Below are positions 9,024 through 17,624 of a stretch of DNA of 35,485 nucleotides, in pieces. A program made the translations under genes and the position numbers. The notes beneath the pieces are model-generated. The model saw nothing but the letters and a program-made list of their open reading frames with translations. It made no database searches and was not told the DNA's origin. The first letter of the stretch is position 1; each line of letters opens with the position of its first letter. The DNA comes from Clostridia bacterium (lineage in GTDB: Bacteria > Bacillota > Clostridia > Christensenellales > Borkfalkiaceae), in contig JAJQAJ010000034.1 in assembly GCA_021203865.1 (NCBI GenBank), forward strand, positions 1 through 35,485, read 5' to 3'.

Positions 9024-9291
9024 ATGTTCGTTGGACGAAATAAACAGAATGAAGCTTTAAACGATAAATATTCATCTGACAGAACGTAGTTCGGTGTTAT
9101 TTACGGGTGCCGAAGAATCGGCAAAACAGTATGGTTAAAAAATTTCTGGAAGGGAAAGAAAGCATATATTTTCAGGCGATTCCCTATAGAAATATGGATG
9201 CTAATGCTTCCTTATAAACGAGCATCTCTATTTAGCACAGCTTATTGCAACCCGAGCCAAATTTTTTGCGATTCCACAAAAGGGGCTGTAA
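9024..9291 (+). pseudogene. decayed AAA-type accessory ATPase (archaeal ATPase/DUF234-like), N-terminal fragment
   Basis: From ATG 9024, after GGGGGA, the frame reads MFVGR, then N-terminal residues typical of prokaryotic ATPases of the PF01637 group. A TAG at 9087-9089 interrupts it. The same frame continues with YGCRRIGKT, the Walker A region, up to about 9137. A one-base loss in the A-run near 9137-9142 then shifts the frame, and KFLEGKESIYFQAIPYRNMD follows, ending in TAA at 9215-9217. A third frame continues with EHLYLAQLIATRAKFF and stops at 9291. At least one nonsense and two frame changes are therefore needed to restore the protein, and the C-terminal part is missing. Family assignment is from memory of motif order. 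Confidence 0.75.
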
Positions 9292-9388
9292 ATAGTAACA
9301 AAATTTCACATTATTTTTATTGCTCATTAACGTAAGTTTCAGTTTTTTTTACTACAATGGTCATAAAGTTAGGTATAGGATGAGATGC

Positions 9389-11578
9389 ATGAAAAAGAAA
9401 TTTGTTTTGACCATTTCTTTGCTGTGTGTGTCGGTGGTTTTCTTTTTCTCCGCGTGCAGCGGCAATTTTTTTGGCGACAGGGAAAAATTTAACTCTGCCG
9501 TAGATTCCGGTATAGACACTGACGCCGGACGTCCGGATGATGAAAACCAGGATATGGACATTAACGTTGACGAAACGAAACATGACTATGTCTGCACGGA
9601 CATTGATGTTCAGTCAAAATCCACGACGTACACCTTTTTAAATGAAGATGAAGATGTAGAGGAGTTTGTCGTAGAGTACAGCAAGGGTTTAGTGGATTGT
9701 CTTTCTTTCAATGAAGAATCAAACATACTTACAATATCTGACGCCGATGATGATTCAGAATTCACCTTGTCCGGTTCTTTTCACGGTAGTGTCATAGTTG
9801 ACGCGACGAAGGATGGGGAAGATGTCGATGTCACACTGAATCTTAGTGGGTTAATTTTAACCTCATATGATTTGTGTCCCATAAATTTCGTTTCCGGTGA
9901 TGATGTGTCCATTTCCGCCAAAAATGGCACGGTGAATTATATTTATGATTTGAGGGATGAGGTCGGAGAAGATGACGAAGACAAGCAGGCTTCCGTATAT
10001 TCCGCCACGGACCTTAAACTGAAAGGCAAAGGCGAACTTTATATAAAATCAGTAAACAACAACGGCATACACTCAAAAGATGACCTATCGGTGCAAAATC
10101 TCACATTGTTTGTTGACTGCGTCGATAACGCACTCAAAGGAAATGATTCCGTTACCGTCGATTCTGGCGATATCACGCTCATCGCAAGAAAAGGAGACAC
10201 CATAAAAACCTCAAAAAGTGATGTGTCTTCCAAGGGGATACAGAAGGGCAGCATTGAAATTTATGGTGGTGACCTTCTTTTGTACGCCGCCTCAGACGGT
10301 ATGGACGCCGCGTATGACGTCATAATAGGAAAAGAGGACGACGAGGATTTTCCTTCCATAGAGATTTACACGGACAAATATTCAAAGTACTCGGAAGAGA
10401 TAACGGCGACCGAGGAGGGAAAATACTACATTCAATGCTCCTCGACGGATTACAAATATTCCATAAAGTATTTCAATGACGATGATGACATAGTCTGGAA
10501 AAATTCCTCCGACTGCATAGAAAAGACGTCCGGCGGAAGAAGATACTATTATTATCCCATAGAAAAACCGGAAGGATACGCAAATCTCCAGGTGTTCGTG
10601 TACACGGAAGATCAAAAACAGGGTCAGGAAAACGATTATTTCACAACGATGACGATGACTCCCAACGCCTCATATGACACTATTCACTTTTCTGTGTCCC
10701 AAGGATACGCTTTCAGCTGGACAAACTATTCGACGACAGAGGTTCAAGGCGGAAGATTCGGCCCAGGCTCGCAGCAAAGCGCCTCTTCGGGAGGTTCGGA
10801 TTACTCAACAAAGGGTATCAAAGCGGACAACAAAGTTGAAATTTACGGTTGCGCGCTCTTTGTGAGCTCGTATGACGACGCCATACACGCGAATAGCGAC
10901 GTTGTGCTTGAAAACGGGGTCTCACCCGACGGAGGAGTTTATATTCACGACGGGGACATTGAGCTTTACACAAACGATGACGGCGTGCACGCGGACATTG
11001 ATCTTTGCGTTGAGGGAGGCACGATTCTTATAGGCTCGTCTTATGAGGGTCTGGAAGGGAAAACAGTCTTTATTGGGGGCGGTGACATATCCGTCACGTC
11101 TTCAGACGACGGTGTGAACGGCACCTCGACATCGGGAATTGGGATAGAAATTTCCGGAGGAAATCTGTATGTGTACGCCGGAGGCGACGGGCTTGATTCC
11201 AATTCCAGAAGTTCATACCAGGGAATAGTCATCTCAGGGGGCAAATCCGTAATAATTTCCGTCGGCAACGCGGACTCCTCAATAGACAACGAAAACGGCT
11301 ATAAATACGAAGGAGGTTACATTTTAGGTGTCAGCGTGAGCGGAGGCATGAGCAAAGAATCAAAAAAATGCAATGAGTTTTCGACGAACGGCACGGAAAA
11401 AACGATGTCTCTTTCGGAAGGCGCGTATATTGAAGTTGACGGTTATGTCACCGTGCGGATGCCCGTAAAACTTAGCGCCTACGTCGTTTTCTTGTGTGAC
11501 AAAAACAATGTTTCCATAAGTTCAAAAAATTCGTCTGATAGGGCTTTCGATTCAAACGGAGTTTGCTGGACGGTCTGA
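9389..11578 (+). CDS. lipoprotein with beta-helix carbohydrate-binding repeats (DUF4353/Cthe_2159-like)
   Basis: The 729-residue product begins with a basic tip, a hydrophobic stretch and the lipobox FSAC with C23, so it is probably lipid-anchored on the outer face of the membrane. The rest has repeated short beta-helix rungs with phrases such as NGIHSKDDL, SGDITL, GGDLLLYAASDGMDA and DDGVHADIDLCVEGG, characteristic of the carbohydrate-binding family of Clostridium thermocellum Cthe_2159. It is very rich in Asp, consistent with calcium binding. Two helix-like halves (about 60-330 and 480-660) flank a non-repetitive insert (about 340-460) rich in Tyr. The start at 9389 is chosen for AGGA 8 nt upstream and the signal peptide. 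No convincing promoter is seen. Ligand and role are unknown; polysaccharide attachment is an inference. Confidence 0.82.
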   Translation: MKKKFVLTISLLCVSVVFFFSACSGNFFGDREKFNSAVDSGIDTDAGRPDDENQDMDINVDETKHDYVCTDIDVQSKSTTYTFLNEDEDVEEFVVEYSKGLVDCLSFNEESNILTISDADDDSEFTLSGSFHGSVIVDATKDGEDVDVTLNLSGLILTSYDLCPINFVSGDDVSISAKNGTVNYIYDLRDEVGEDDEDKQASVYSATDLKLKGKGELYIKSVNNNGIHSKDDLSVQNLTLFVDCVDNALKGNDSVTVDSGDITLIARKGDTIKTSKSDVSSKGIQKGSIEIYGGDLLLYAASDGMDAAYDVIIGKEDDEDFPSIEIYTDKYSKYSEEITATEEGKYYIQCSSTDYKYSIKYFNDDDDIVWKNSSDCIEKTSGGRRYYYYPIEKPEGYANLQVFVYTEDQKQGQENDYFTTMTMTPNASYDTIHFSVSQGYAFSWTNYSTTEVQGGRFGPGSQQSASSGGSDYSTKGIKADNKVEIYGCALFVSSYDDAIHANSDVVLENGVSPDGGVYIHDGDIELYTNDDGVHADIDLCVEGGTILIGSSYEGLEGKTVFIGGGDISVTSSDDGVNGTSTSGIGIEISGGNLYVYAGGDGLDSNSRSSYQGIVISGGKSVIISVGNADSSIDNENGYKYEGGYILGVSVSGGMSKESKKCNEFSTNGTEKTMSLSEGAYIEVDGYVTVRMPVKLSAYVVFLCDKNNVSISSKNSSDRAFDSNGVCWTV

Positions 11579-11765
11579 GCTGTAAGCCATATATAATTTA
11601 AACGCGTGAATTTTATGACATGCGCTCAAAATTTCTGAAATAAATCATTTCGTTTTATGCGAAAATGCAGTTGTCAATAAGCTTAAAAATTTGGGGGCGA
11701 GGAAAATTAAATTTGCCATGCGTTTTAGCCCAAGTCTCATTTTCAAATTTGATGTAAATTCTTCC

Positions 11766-11797
11766 ATTCCGGTTTCCGTGTGAGGCCGGAATTTTTA
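11766..11797 (+). terminator. terminator downstream of the lipoprotein gene
   Basis: ATTCCGG (11766-11772) and CCGGAAT (11786-11792) form the stem, followed by a run of T. It lies 188 nt after the stop codon. Confidence 0.7.
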
Positions 11798-11861
11798 TTT
11801 GGATGCCTTCGCGAGCTTCCGAATTGAGCGCAAAATATTTTTTGAGACATTATCGAAATCA

Positions 11862-11890
11862 TTGAGTTTAAAGTCAAAAAATGCTATCAT
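11862..11890 (+). promoter_or_regulatory. promoter of the PHP-whiA-dnaE unit
   Basis: TTGAGT (11862-11867) and TATCAT (11885-11890) are 17 nt apart. The transcript would start near 11897, leaving about 139 nt of untranslated leader. Confidence 0.6.
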
Positions 11891-12035
11891 ATAAGGGTGC
11901 GCGAGGGGCATGCGTAAGGCTGTTTGATGACATGTTCAAGCGATAAAAACCAATATATTCGCATGTTTCAACGTACTACGCGTGACATAAATTATCTATT
12001 GTGCTTTTAAATTGAATTCAAATCAGAGGTCATTC

Positions 12036-12815
12036 ATGCAACTTACCGGTGATTACCATACTCACACGATATATTCGGAAGGGAAAGGAAGCGTTCTCGG
12101 AAACGCCAATGCCGCCAAAGAAAAAGGGATTATGAATCTCGGAATAACAGACCATGGTTTCAATCACATTTTTTTCGGGCTGAGAAGAAGAAAGGTGCCA
12201 TATGAGAAGGCTGACATTGAAGAGGCGAAAGACATTACCGGCGTCAACGTTCTCATGGGCATGGAGAGCAATCTCATAGGTGTCGACGGCACTACTGACA
12301 TGAAAGTTAGCGACTACGTCAACATGGATATCTATCTTTTCGGCATTCACATCATGCCACTTTTCAAGTCGCCGAGGGACCGTTATTACATAATGTGGAA
12401 AAATTTCTGGGCGTCCAGAAAAGGTGTGCCTCCGAAAGAGAAGTTTGTCGAGACCACGACGAAGGCTTACATCAACTGTGTTAAGAAAAATCCCGTTGAC
12501 ATTCTCACGCACATAAATTACAAGTGTTTTTGCGATGTGGTGGAGGTCGCAAAAGCGTGCTCGGATTACGGCACATATCTTGAAATCAACACGAAAAAAG
12601 AGCACATAACCCCGGAGCAGCTCTCTGAAATTGAAGCTAAAACCTCCGTTCGGTTCGTCATAGACTCCGACGCGCACTGGCCTGAGCGTGTGGGTGACAC
12701 CAAAATCGCCGAGGATATGATAGAAAAGTCGGGCATATCTTTGGACAGGATTGACAACATAGAGGGAAGGACGCCGACTTTCAGGTTCGCCGAATACAAA
12801 TCAAGGAATTTGTGA
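12036..12815 (+). CDS. PHP-domain phosphoesterase
   Basis: The 259-residue product has the PHP metal-binding motifs: HTH at 8-10, ITDHG with D39 and H40, the middle histidine in THINYKC, EINTKKEH, and a final DSDAHW. Such enzymes bind two or three metal ions and hydrolyse phosphoesters; the substrate is unknown. The start at 12036 is preceded by AGAGG 6 nt upstream; an in-frame TTG at 12012 lacks a site. In many Clostridia a PHP gene sits in the murB-PHP-rapZ-yvcK-whiA cluster (established gene order), so this is most likely its orthologue. Here it abuts whiA directly, with TGATG overlap. Confidence 0.88.
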   Translation: MQLTGDYHTHTIYSEGKGSVLGNANAAKEKGIMNLGITDHGFNHIFFGLRRRKVPYEKADIEEAKDITGVNVLMGMESNLIGVDGTTDMKVSDYVNMDIYLFGIHIMPLFKSPRDRYYIMWKNFWASRKGVPPKEKFVETTTKAYINCVKKNPVDILTHINYKCFCDVVEVAKACSDYGTYLEINTKKEHITPEQLSEIEAKTSVRFVIDSDAHWPERVGDTKIAEDMIEKSGISLDRIDNIEGRTPTFRFAEYKSRNL

Positions 12816-13765
12816 TGCCATCTTTCACGGAAGACATAAAACAGGAGATCTCCTTACAAAAATTTGAGTCGAGGGAGGAAAAGCTCGCTCTTTTTTCGGG
12901 GTTTTTAAGAACCAGCGGCAGTGTGGCGTCCTCTGGCGGTGTTTTCGGGTTTGAGTATGTAACGGAAAACGAGAACATAGCGTACCTTTTCGAGGAGATG
13001 CTGACGAGGGATTTTTCATTGAACCTCAATTTGGGCACTAAGACCGACACTTTGAGCGGCAGGGACAAATACACGTTCTCGTGTTTTGATGGCTCATGCG
13101 CGTCTTTTCTTACAGAGCTCGGCGTTTTGGGTGAGGACAAAAAAGGAAGATACCTATCTCTCACCATTCCGGAAGACGTTATTTTAGACGACAACATGGC
13201 CGTGGCGTTCATTAAGGGCGCTTTTTTGGGTGGCGGCAGCTGCACCATCCCCGACGCGTCGACCTATTCTCCGTCGGGGTACCATCTGGAGTTTATTTTT
13301 TCACAAAAGTTTACGGCGGAGGATTTTCTCTCTCTTCTTTCAGGGGTGGAGATACTCGCGAAACTTGTCGCGAGGAAAGATGTTTTTGTCGTTTACGTCA
13401 AATCCAAAGAGGTCATAGCTGACATCCTCGCGCTTCTTTCCGCGTCAAGTTGTCTTGAAAGGCTAGAAGAAGTCATAAGGCAGAAAGAGATAATCAACAA
13501 TAACAACCGCGCCACCAACTGTTCGGTGTCCAACATAGACAAGACCATAACCGCGTCAATAACCCAAGTGAGGTCCATTGAAATTCTGAGGGAGACCATA
13601 GGCCTCAAATCACTTGACGAGCAGCTTTTCGAAGTGGCGGAAGCGAGGCTCGCTGACAAGAGCGCCTCAATGAATGAGCTCGCGGAAAGACTCGGCATAA
13701 CAAAAAGCTGCATAAATCACAGAATGCGCAAAATCATCGCCATGGCGAAGGAACTGGAGGAATAA
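12815..13765 (+). CDS. whiA: WhiA, sporulation/cell-division regulator homologue
   Basis: The 316-residue product has the two-domain WhiA layout. The N-terminal part is a degenerate LAGLIDADG-like fold, with FLGGGSCTIPDASTYSPSGY near its second half. The C-terminal helix-turn-helix has MNELAERLGITKSCINHRM. The phrase NRATNCSVSNIDKT is also typical. WhiA binds DNA, and in Bacillus it affects division and chromosome segregation. The ATG at 12815 is chosen with AGGA 7 nt upstream; a GTG one codon earlier is possible. It overlaps the upstream PHP gene and dnaE by one base each, so all three are probably co-translated. Confidence 0.95.
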   Translation: MPSFTEDIKQEISLQKFESREEKLALFSGFLRTSGSVASSGGVFGFEYVTENENIAYLFEEMLTRDFSLNLNLGTKTDTLSGRDKYTFSCFDGSCASFLTELGVLGEDKKGRYLSLTIPEDVILDDNMAVAFIKGAFLGGGSCTIPDASTYSPSGYHLEFIFSQKFTAEDFLSLLSGVEILAKLVARKDVFVVYVKSKEVIADILALLSASSCLERLEEVIRQKEIINNNNRATNCSVSNIDKTITASITQVRSIEILRETIGLKSLDEQLFEVAEARLADKSASMNELAERLGITKSCINHRMRKIIAMAKELEE

Positions 13766-16700
13766 TGTCTGACTTCGTTCACCTTCATCTGCACACCGAA
13801 TACTCGCTCCTTGACGGCGCGTGCAAGATTTCCGATCTCATAGAGCACTGCGTGAAGGAGAAGATAGACACCGTCTGCATAACCGATCACGGAAACATGT
13901 ACGGGTCTCTCGCCTTCGCCGAGGCCGCCGTCAAGGCGGGACTCAAATACATCATCGGGTGTGAGTTTTACGTTGTCGAAGATTTGACAAAAAAGGAGTT
14001 CGGGGAGAAGAGGGAACACCTTATTTTGCTGGCGAAAAACAAAAAAGGCTATCACAATCTTGTCAAACTCAACTCTGTGGCCTTTGTCGACGGCTTTTAT
14101 TACAAACCCCGCGTTGATTACAATCTTTTGAAAAAGTACTCAGAGGGCGTCATATGTCTGTCCGCCTGCATATTCGGCGGTGTGTCGCAAAGACTCGTGA
14201 GAGGCGAATACGAGGAGGCAAAAAAGCTCGCGCTTTACCTTCGGGGAATATACGGCGAGGATTTTTACATCGAGGTTCAGAACCATGGTTTTTCTGACGA
14301 ACTTCGCATTCTTCCGCAGCTCGTGAAGCTCGCCTCGGAAATAGGCGCCGAGATTGTCGCGACGAACGACGTCCATTATCTTCGCCGCGAAGATGCCGCC
14401 ATGCAGGACGTTCTCATGTGCATACAGATGAAGGACACCGTCTTGAATCCCGACAGGAAGTTTAAATTTGAGACGAGCGAACTATATTTCAAATCGGAAG
14501 AAGAGATGAAAAAGCTCTTTTCGGGTAATCCTGAGGCGGTGGAGAACACCAGAAAAGTGGCGGACAAGGTGGAGGAGCCCGTATTTGACCTTGACAAATA
14601 CGGCAATCCCGTGAGAAATGACCGCCTCATCCCGGGCTTCACGCCTCCGGAAGGTTTTTCTTCTGCCGCCGAATATATAAGGGATCTCACGAATAAGGGA
14701 CTTTGCCGCCGCTACGGTAAAGACGTTCCGGAAGAATATGTCAAACGCGCGGAATACGAGCTCGACATAATCTGCGGCATGCATTACGACGAATACTACC
14801 TCATCGTCTGGGATTTCATAAACTGGTCAAAGGAGCACGGCATCCCCGTGGGTCCCGGAAGGGGGTCGGGCGTAGGTTCAATAGTCGCATACGCCATAGG
14901 TATTACGGACGTCGACCCCATGAGGTACAACCTCATATTCGAGAGGTTTCTGAATCCCGACCGTGTTTCAATGCCGGACTTTGACGTCGATTTCTGCGCG
15001 AACAGGAGAGAGGAGACCATAGAGTACGTGCGTCAGAAATACGGCGTGGACAACGTGTGTCAGATAATAACCTTCGGCACCATGGCCGCGAAAAACTCCA
15101 TAAAAGACGTGGGGAGGGTGATGAGTGTTCCATACTCGAGGACCGACCTTCTCACGAAGCTCATGGACAACAAACACTCCATAAGTGACACTTTAGGGCT
15201 CGGGATAGAGCCTTTGCGCGACAAAATCCGGGCTGAAAGCGACCCTGAAAAGGTGAAGTCGCTCGAAGCTAAACTCGACGATCTCACAAAAGCGAGAAGC
15301 CAAGAGTTTTGCGACATTTACGCCGAAGATGACGAACTTAGACGGGTTGTGGACATGGCCATGAAGGTCGAGGGAATGCCCCGGCAAACCGGCATGCACG
15401 CCGCGGGCGTCGTCATATCTCGGGAAATGATATCTGACAATGTGCCCCTTTCCCGGAACGGAGAGGATGTCACTACCCAGTTTGTCGCGAAGGAGCTTGA
15501 AGCCCTGGGCATGCTCAAAATGGACTTCCTCGCGCTCATAACCTTGACCGACATAAGGATGTGCATGGATTACATAGAGGAGGAGCACGGAAAAAAAGTC
15601 GATTTCGACGAAATAGGATACACCGACGCCGGAGCTTACTCCCTCATCGCGGATGGCGACACCGAAGGCGTCTTCCAGCTCGAAGCGGGCGGCATGAAGA
15701 GGTTCATGAAGCAGCTTCGCCCGGAAACTTTGGACGACCTAATAGCGGGTGTCGCGATGTACAGGCCGGGACCCATGCAGTTCATAGATTCTTTCTGCGC
15801 GAGAAAACACGGCCAGGAGCCCATTGTGTATGACGCGCCCGAAGAAGAGGAAATCCTCGCCGTGACGTACGGCATCCCCGTCTACCAGGAACAGGTCATG
15901 CAGATTTTCCAGCGTCTCGCGGGATATCCCATGGGCGAGGCCGATGAAGTGAGACGCGCGATGGGGAAAAAGAACATGTCGGCGCTTGTGGCGCAGAAGG
16001 AATATTTCCTCTACGGCGGGGTGACGAAGAACGGAAAATACACCATTGACGGCTGTCAGAAGAGGGGAATATCGCCTGATATTGCCTCTAAAATCTTCGA
16101 CGATTTGACAAAATTCGGTGAATATGCGTTTAACAAATCCCACGCCGCGGCCTATGCCACGCTTTCATATCAGACCGCGTGGCTCAAAAAATACTACTGC
16201 AAAGAGTTCATCTGCGCGCTTTTGAACAACCGGATAGGCAAGATTGAAGAAACCATAAAATATGTGGTGTATTTAAGGTCCGCGGGCTACGACGTGAGAC
16301 CTCCGGACGTCAACATGTCAAAGACCTATTTCGCGGTTGAAGGGGAAGGGTTAAGATTTGGTCTTTCCGCCCTCAAAGGTGTCGGCGTGGGTGTAGTCGA
16401 CGCGCTCATCTCCGAAAGGGAGAAGAACGGCAAATTCCTGTCTTTTCCCGATTTCATGCAAAGATGTGCGGGGTCACTCACAAGGAAGGTCGTTGAAAAC
16501 CTCATTTTATGCGGAGCCTTCGATTCGATGGGGGTCAGCCGTTCACAGCTCATGGACGTGTATGAATCGGTCCTTGCGAGGGCGCAGGCGATAGCAAAAG
16601 AAAAGAGAGGTGACCAGATTTCTCTTTTCGGGTCGATCATAGAGGAGGATATCCTCGATGTTAAATACCCGGACATTCCCGAATACGACATATCGGAAAA

Positions 16701-17376
16701 GCTGAGGCTCGAAAAGGAGGTTCTTGGATTATACCTTAGCGGTCACCCGTTTGAAAAATATTCATATCTTTTGGATGAATGCTCTTTCAACTGTTCTATG
16801 CTCACCGACACGTCCGAGGACCCGGATGAGAGCGAAGAGGCTGTCACCGTCGTAAGTTACAATTCGATATATGACGGAGAGGAGGTGTCTGCCGCGGGGA
16901 TTATCTCGGGCGTCCGCCGGACGAAGACAAAAAAAGGTAACATCATGTGCGTATTCAGCCTGGAAGACGTCTATGGTGCGGTAGAGTGCGTGGCTTTCCC
17001 GCAAACTTACGAAAACCTGAGAGCCTTTATAGAGCCAGACGGCGTGGCCGTGGTGACCGGCAGAATAAGGATAAGCGACTCCGGGCAGGTTTCCATTGTC
17101 ATCGACGGTCTTGAAGACGGGACGAAAATAACGCACGCAAAAGGGTCCGGCGCGGGTGAAAAAAAGAGCAGGATTTTGTGGCTTAACGCGCAGGCTCTTT
17201 CCGACGCCGCCATCGAAGAGGTCGCCGCGATGCTTTCCGACTACCCCGGCGACACGAGGTGCGTCTTTGTGACCGCCGGAAAGAAAAGAAGGGAGGCGGG
17301 CCTTGTCAACTGGTGCAGGGCGCTTGCGGCCGAGCTTTCAGTGTATTTCAGGGAGAGCGACATAAAACTCCAGTGA
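13765..17376 (+). CDS. dnaE: DNA polymerase III alpha subunit, DnaE type
   Basis: The 1203-residue polymerase is of the DnaE1 class. An N-terminal PHP domain begins with HLHLHTEYS and keeps the metal-binding residues (ITDHGN, NDVHYL). The polymerase core has GRGSGVGS and the catalytic aspartates D407 and D409 in PDFDVDF, with the third at D587 in LKMDF. The fingers and beta-clamp regions follow, and an OB-fold nucleic-acid domain lies around residues 1010-1110. GGAGG at 13756-13760 sits 4 nt before the ATG, which overlaps the whiA stop. The intact PHP site suggests possible proofreading activity, as shown for other DnaE proteins. The order whiA-dnaE-pfkA is common in Clostridia. Confidence 0.96.
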   Translation: MSDFVHLHLHTEYSLLDGACKISDLIEHCVKEKIDTVCITDHGNMYGSLAFAEAAVKAGLKYIIGCEFYVVEDLTKKEFGEKREHLILLAKNKKGYHNLVKLNSVAFVDGFYYKPRVDYNLLKKYSEGVICLSACIFGGVSQRLVRGEYEEAKKLALYLRGIYGEDFYIEVQNHGFSDELRILPQLVKLASEIGAEIVATNDVHYLRREDAAMQDVLMCIQMKDTVLNPDRKFKFETSELYFKSEEEMKKLFSGNPEAVENTRKVADKVEEPVFDLDKYGNPVRNDRLIPGFTPPEGFSSAAEYIRDLTNKGLCRRYGKDVPEEYVKRAEYELDIICGMHYDEYYLIVWDFINWSKEHGIPVGPGRGSGVGSIVAYAIGITDVDPMRYNLIFERFLNPDRVSMPDFDVDFCANRREETIEYVRQKYGVDNVCQIITFGTMAAKNSIKDVGRVMSVPYSRTDLLTKLMDNKHSISDTLGLGIEPLRDKIRAESDPEKVKSLEAKLDDLTKARSQEFCDIYAEDDELRRVVDMAMKVEGMPRQTGMHAAGVVISREMISDNVPLSRNGEDVTTQFVAKELEALGMLKMDFLALITLTDIRMCMDYIEEEHGKKVDFDEIGYTDAGAYSLIADGDTEGVFQLEAGGMKRFMKQLRPETLDDLIAGVAMYRPGPMQFIDSFCARKHGQEPIVYDAPEEEEILAVTYGIPVYQEQVMQIFQRLAGYPMGEADEVRRAMGKKNMSALVAQKEYFLYGGVTKNGKYTIDGCQKRGISPDIASKIFDDLTKFGEYAFNKSHAAAYATLSYQTAWLKKYYCKEFICALLNNRIGKIEETIKYVVYLRSAGYDVRPPDVNMSKTYFAVEGEGLRFGLSALKGVGVGVVDALISEREKNGKFLSFPDFMQRCAGSLTRKVVENLILCGAFDSMGVSRSQLMDVYESVLARAQAIAKEKRGDQISLFGSIIEEDILDVKYPDIPEYDISEKLRLEKEVLGLYLSGHPFEKYSYLLDECSFNCSMLTDTSEDPDESEEAVTVVSYNSIYDGEEVSAAGIISGVRRTKTKKGNIMCVFSLEDVYGAVECVAFPQTYENLRAFIEPDGVAVVTGRIRISDSGQVSIVIDGLEDGTKITHAKGSGAGEKKSRILWLNAQALSDAAIEEVAAMLSDYPGDTRCVFVTAGKKRREAGLVNWCRALAAELSVYFRESDIKLQ

Positions 17377-17398
17377 CCGTGAAACAAAATGAATTCGG

Positions 17399-17428
17399 AA
17401 GCCGTTTTCTGGGGGTTTTGGCTTTTTA
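17399..17428 (+). terminator. weak terminator after dnaE
   Basis: AAGCC (17399-17403) and GGCTT (17420-17424) form a short stem with a 16-nt loop and a following T-rich stretch. Confidence 0.4.
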
Positions 17429-17471
17429 TTTATTTTTTCGCATGAATTTCGCATATATTTCACAGTAAGAC

Positions 17472-17500
17472 TTGAAATTTCGGACCGTTTTACTTATAAT
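17472..17500 (+). promoter_or_regulatory. pfkA promoter
   Basis: TTGAAA (17472-17477) and a perfect TATAAT (17495-17500) are separated by 17 nt. The leader is about 118 nt. Confidence 0.8.
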
Positions 17501-17560
17501 GGATAAGTGTTTTGAGAAAGCGCGGCTTAAATATATGACCCGTATGATTTTCGCGCGAAG

Positions 17561-17586
17561 GCCGCCCTTTTGGGGGAGCGGGCGGC
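17561..17586 (+). promoter_or_regulatory. GC-rich hairpin in the pfkA leader
   Basis: GCCGCCC (17561-17567) and GGGCGGC (17580-17586) form a perfect 7-bp stem with a 12-nt loop containing TTTTGGGGGAG. It ends 24 nt before the ribosome site. It may stabilise the mRNA or gate translation. Confidence 0.45.
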
Positions 17587-17624
17587 GACATGATTTTCCT
17601 ATGCGCGCGAGGGGGAGATGACCT

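Larger units (their letters stand above)
11579..12035. other. AT-rich intergenic region
   Basis: I see no gene here. It holds the terminator at 11766-11797, a promoter at 11862-11890 and a leader of about 140 nt before the PHP gene. The leader shows no riboswitch fold that I recognise. Confidence 0.65.

Noticed and set aside
8980-9060. 26-codon open frame (begins MRSKRDVAF) with AAAGGA upstream
   Set aside because: It overlaps the start of the ATPase relic in another frame, has no recognisable features, and is short enough to arise by chance.
11897-12035. long leader considered as a riboswitch
   Set aside because: I see no conserved aptamer motif and no terminator or sequestering stem before the start codon.
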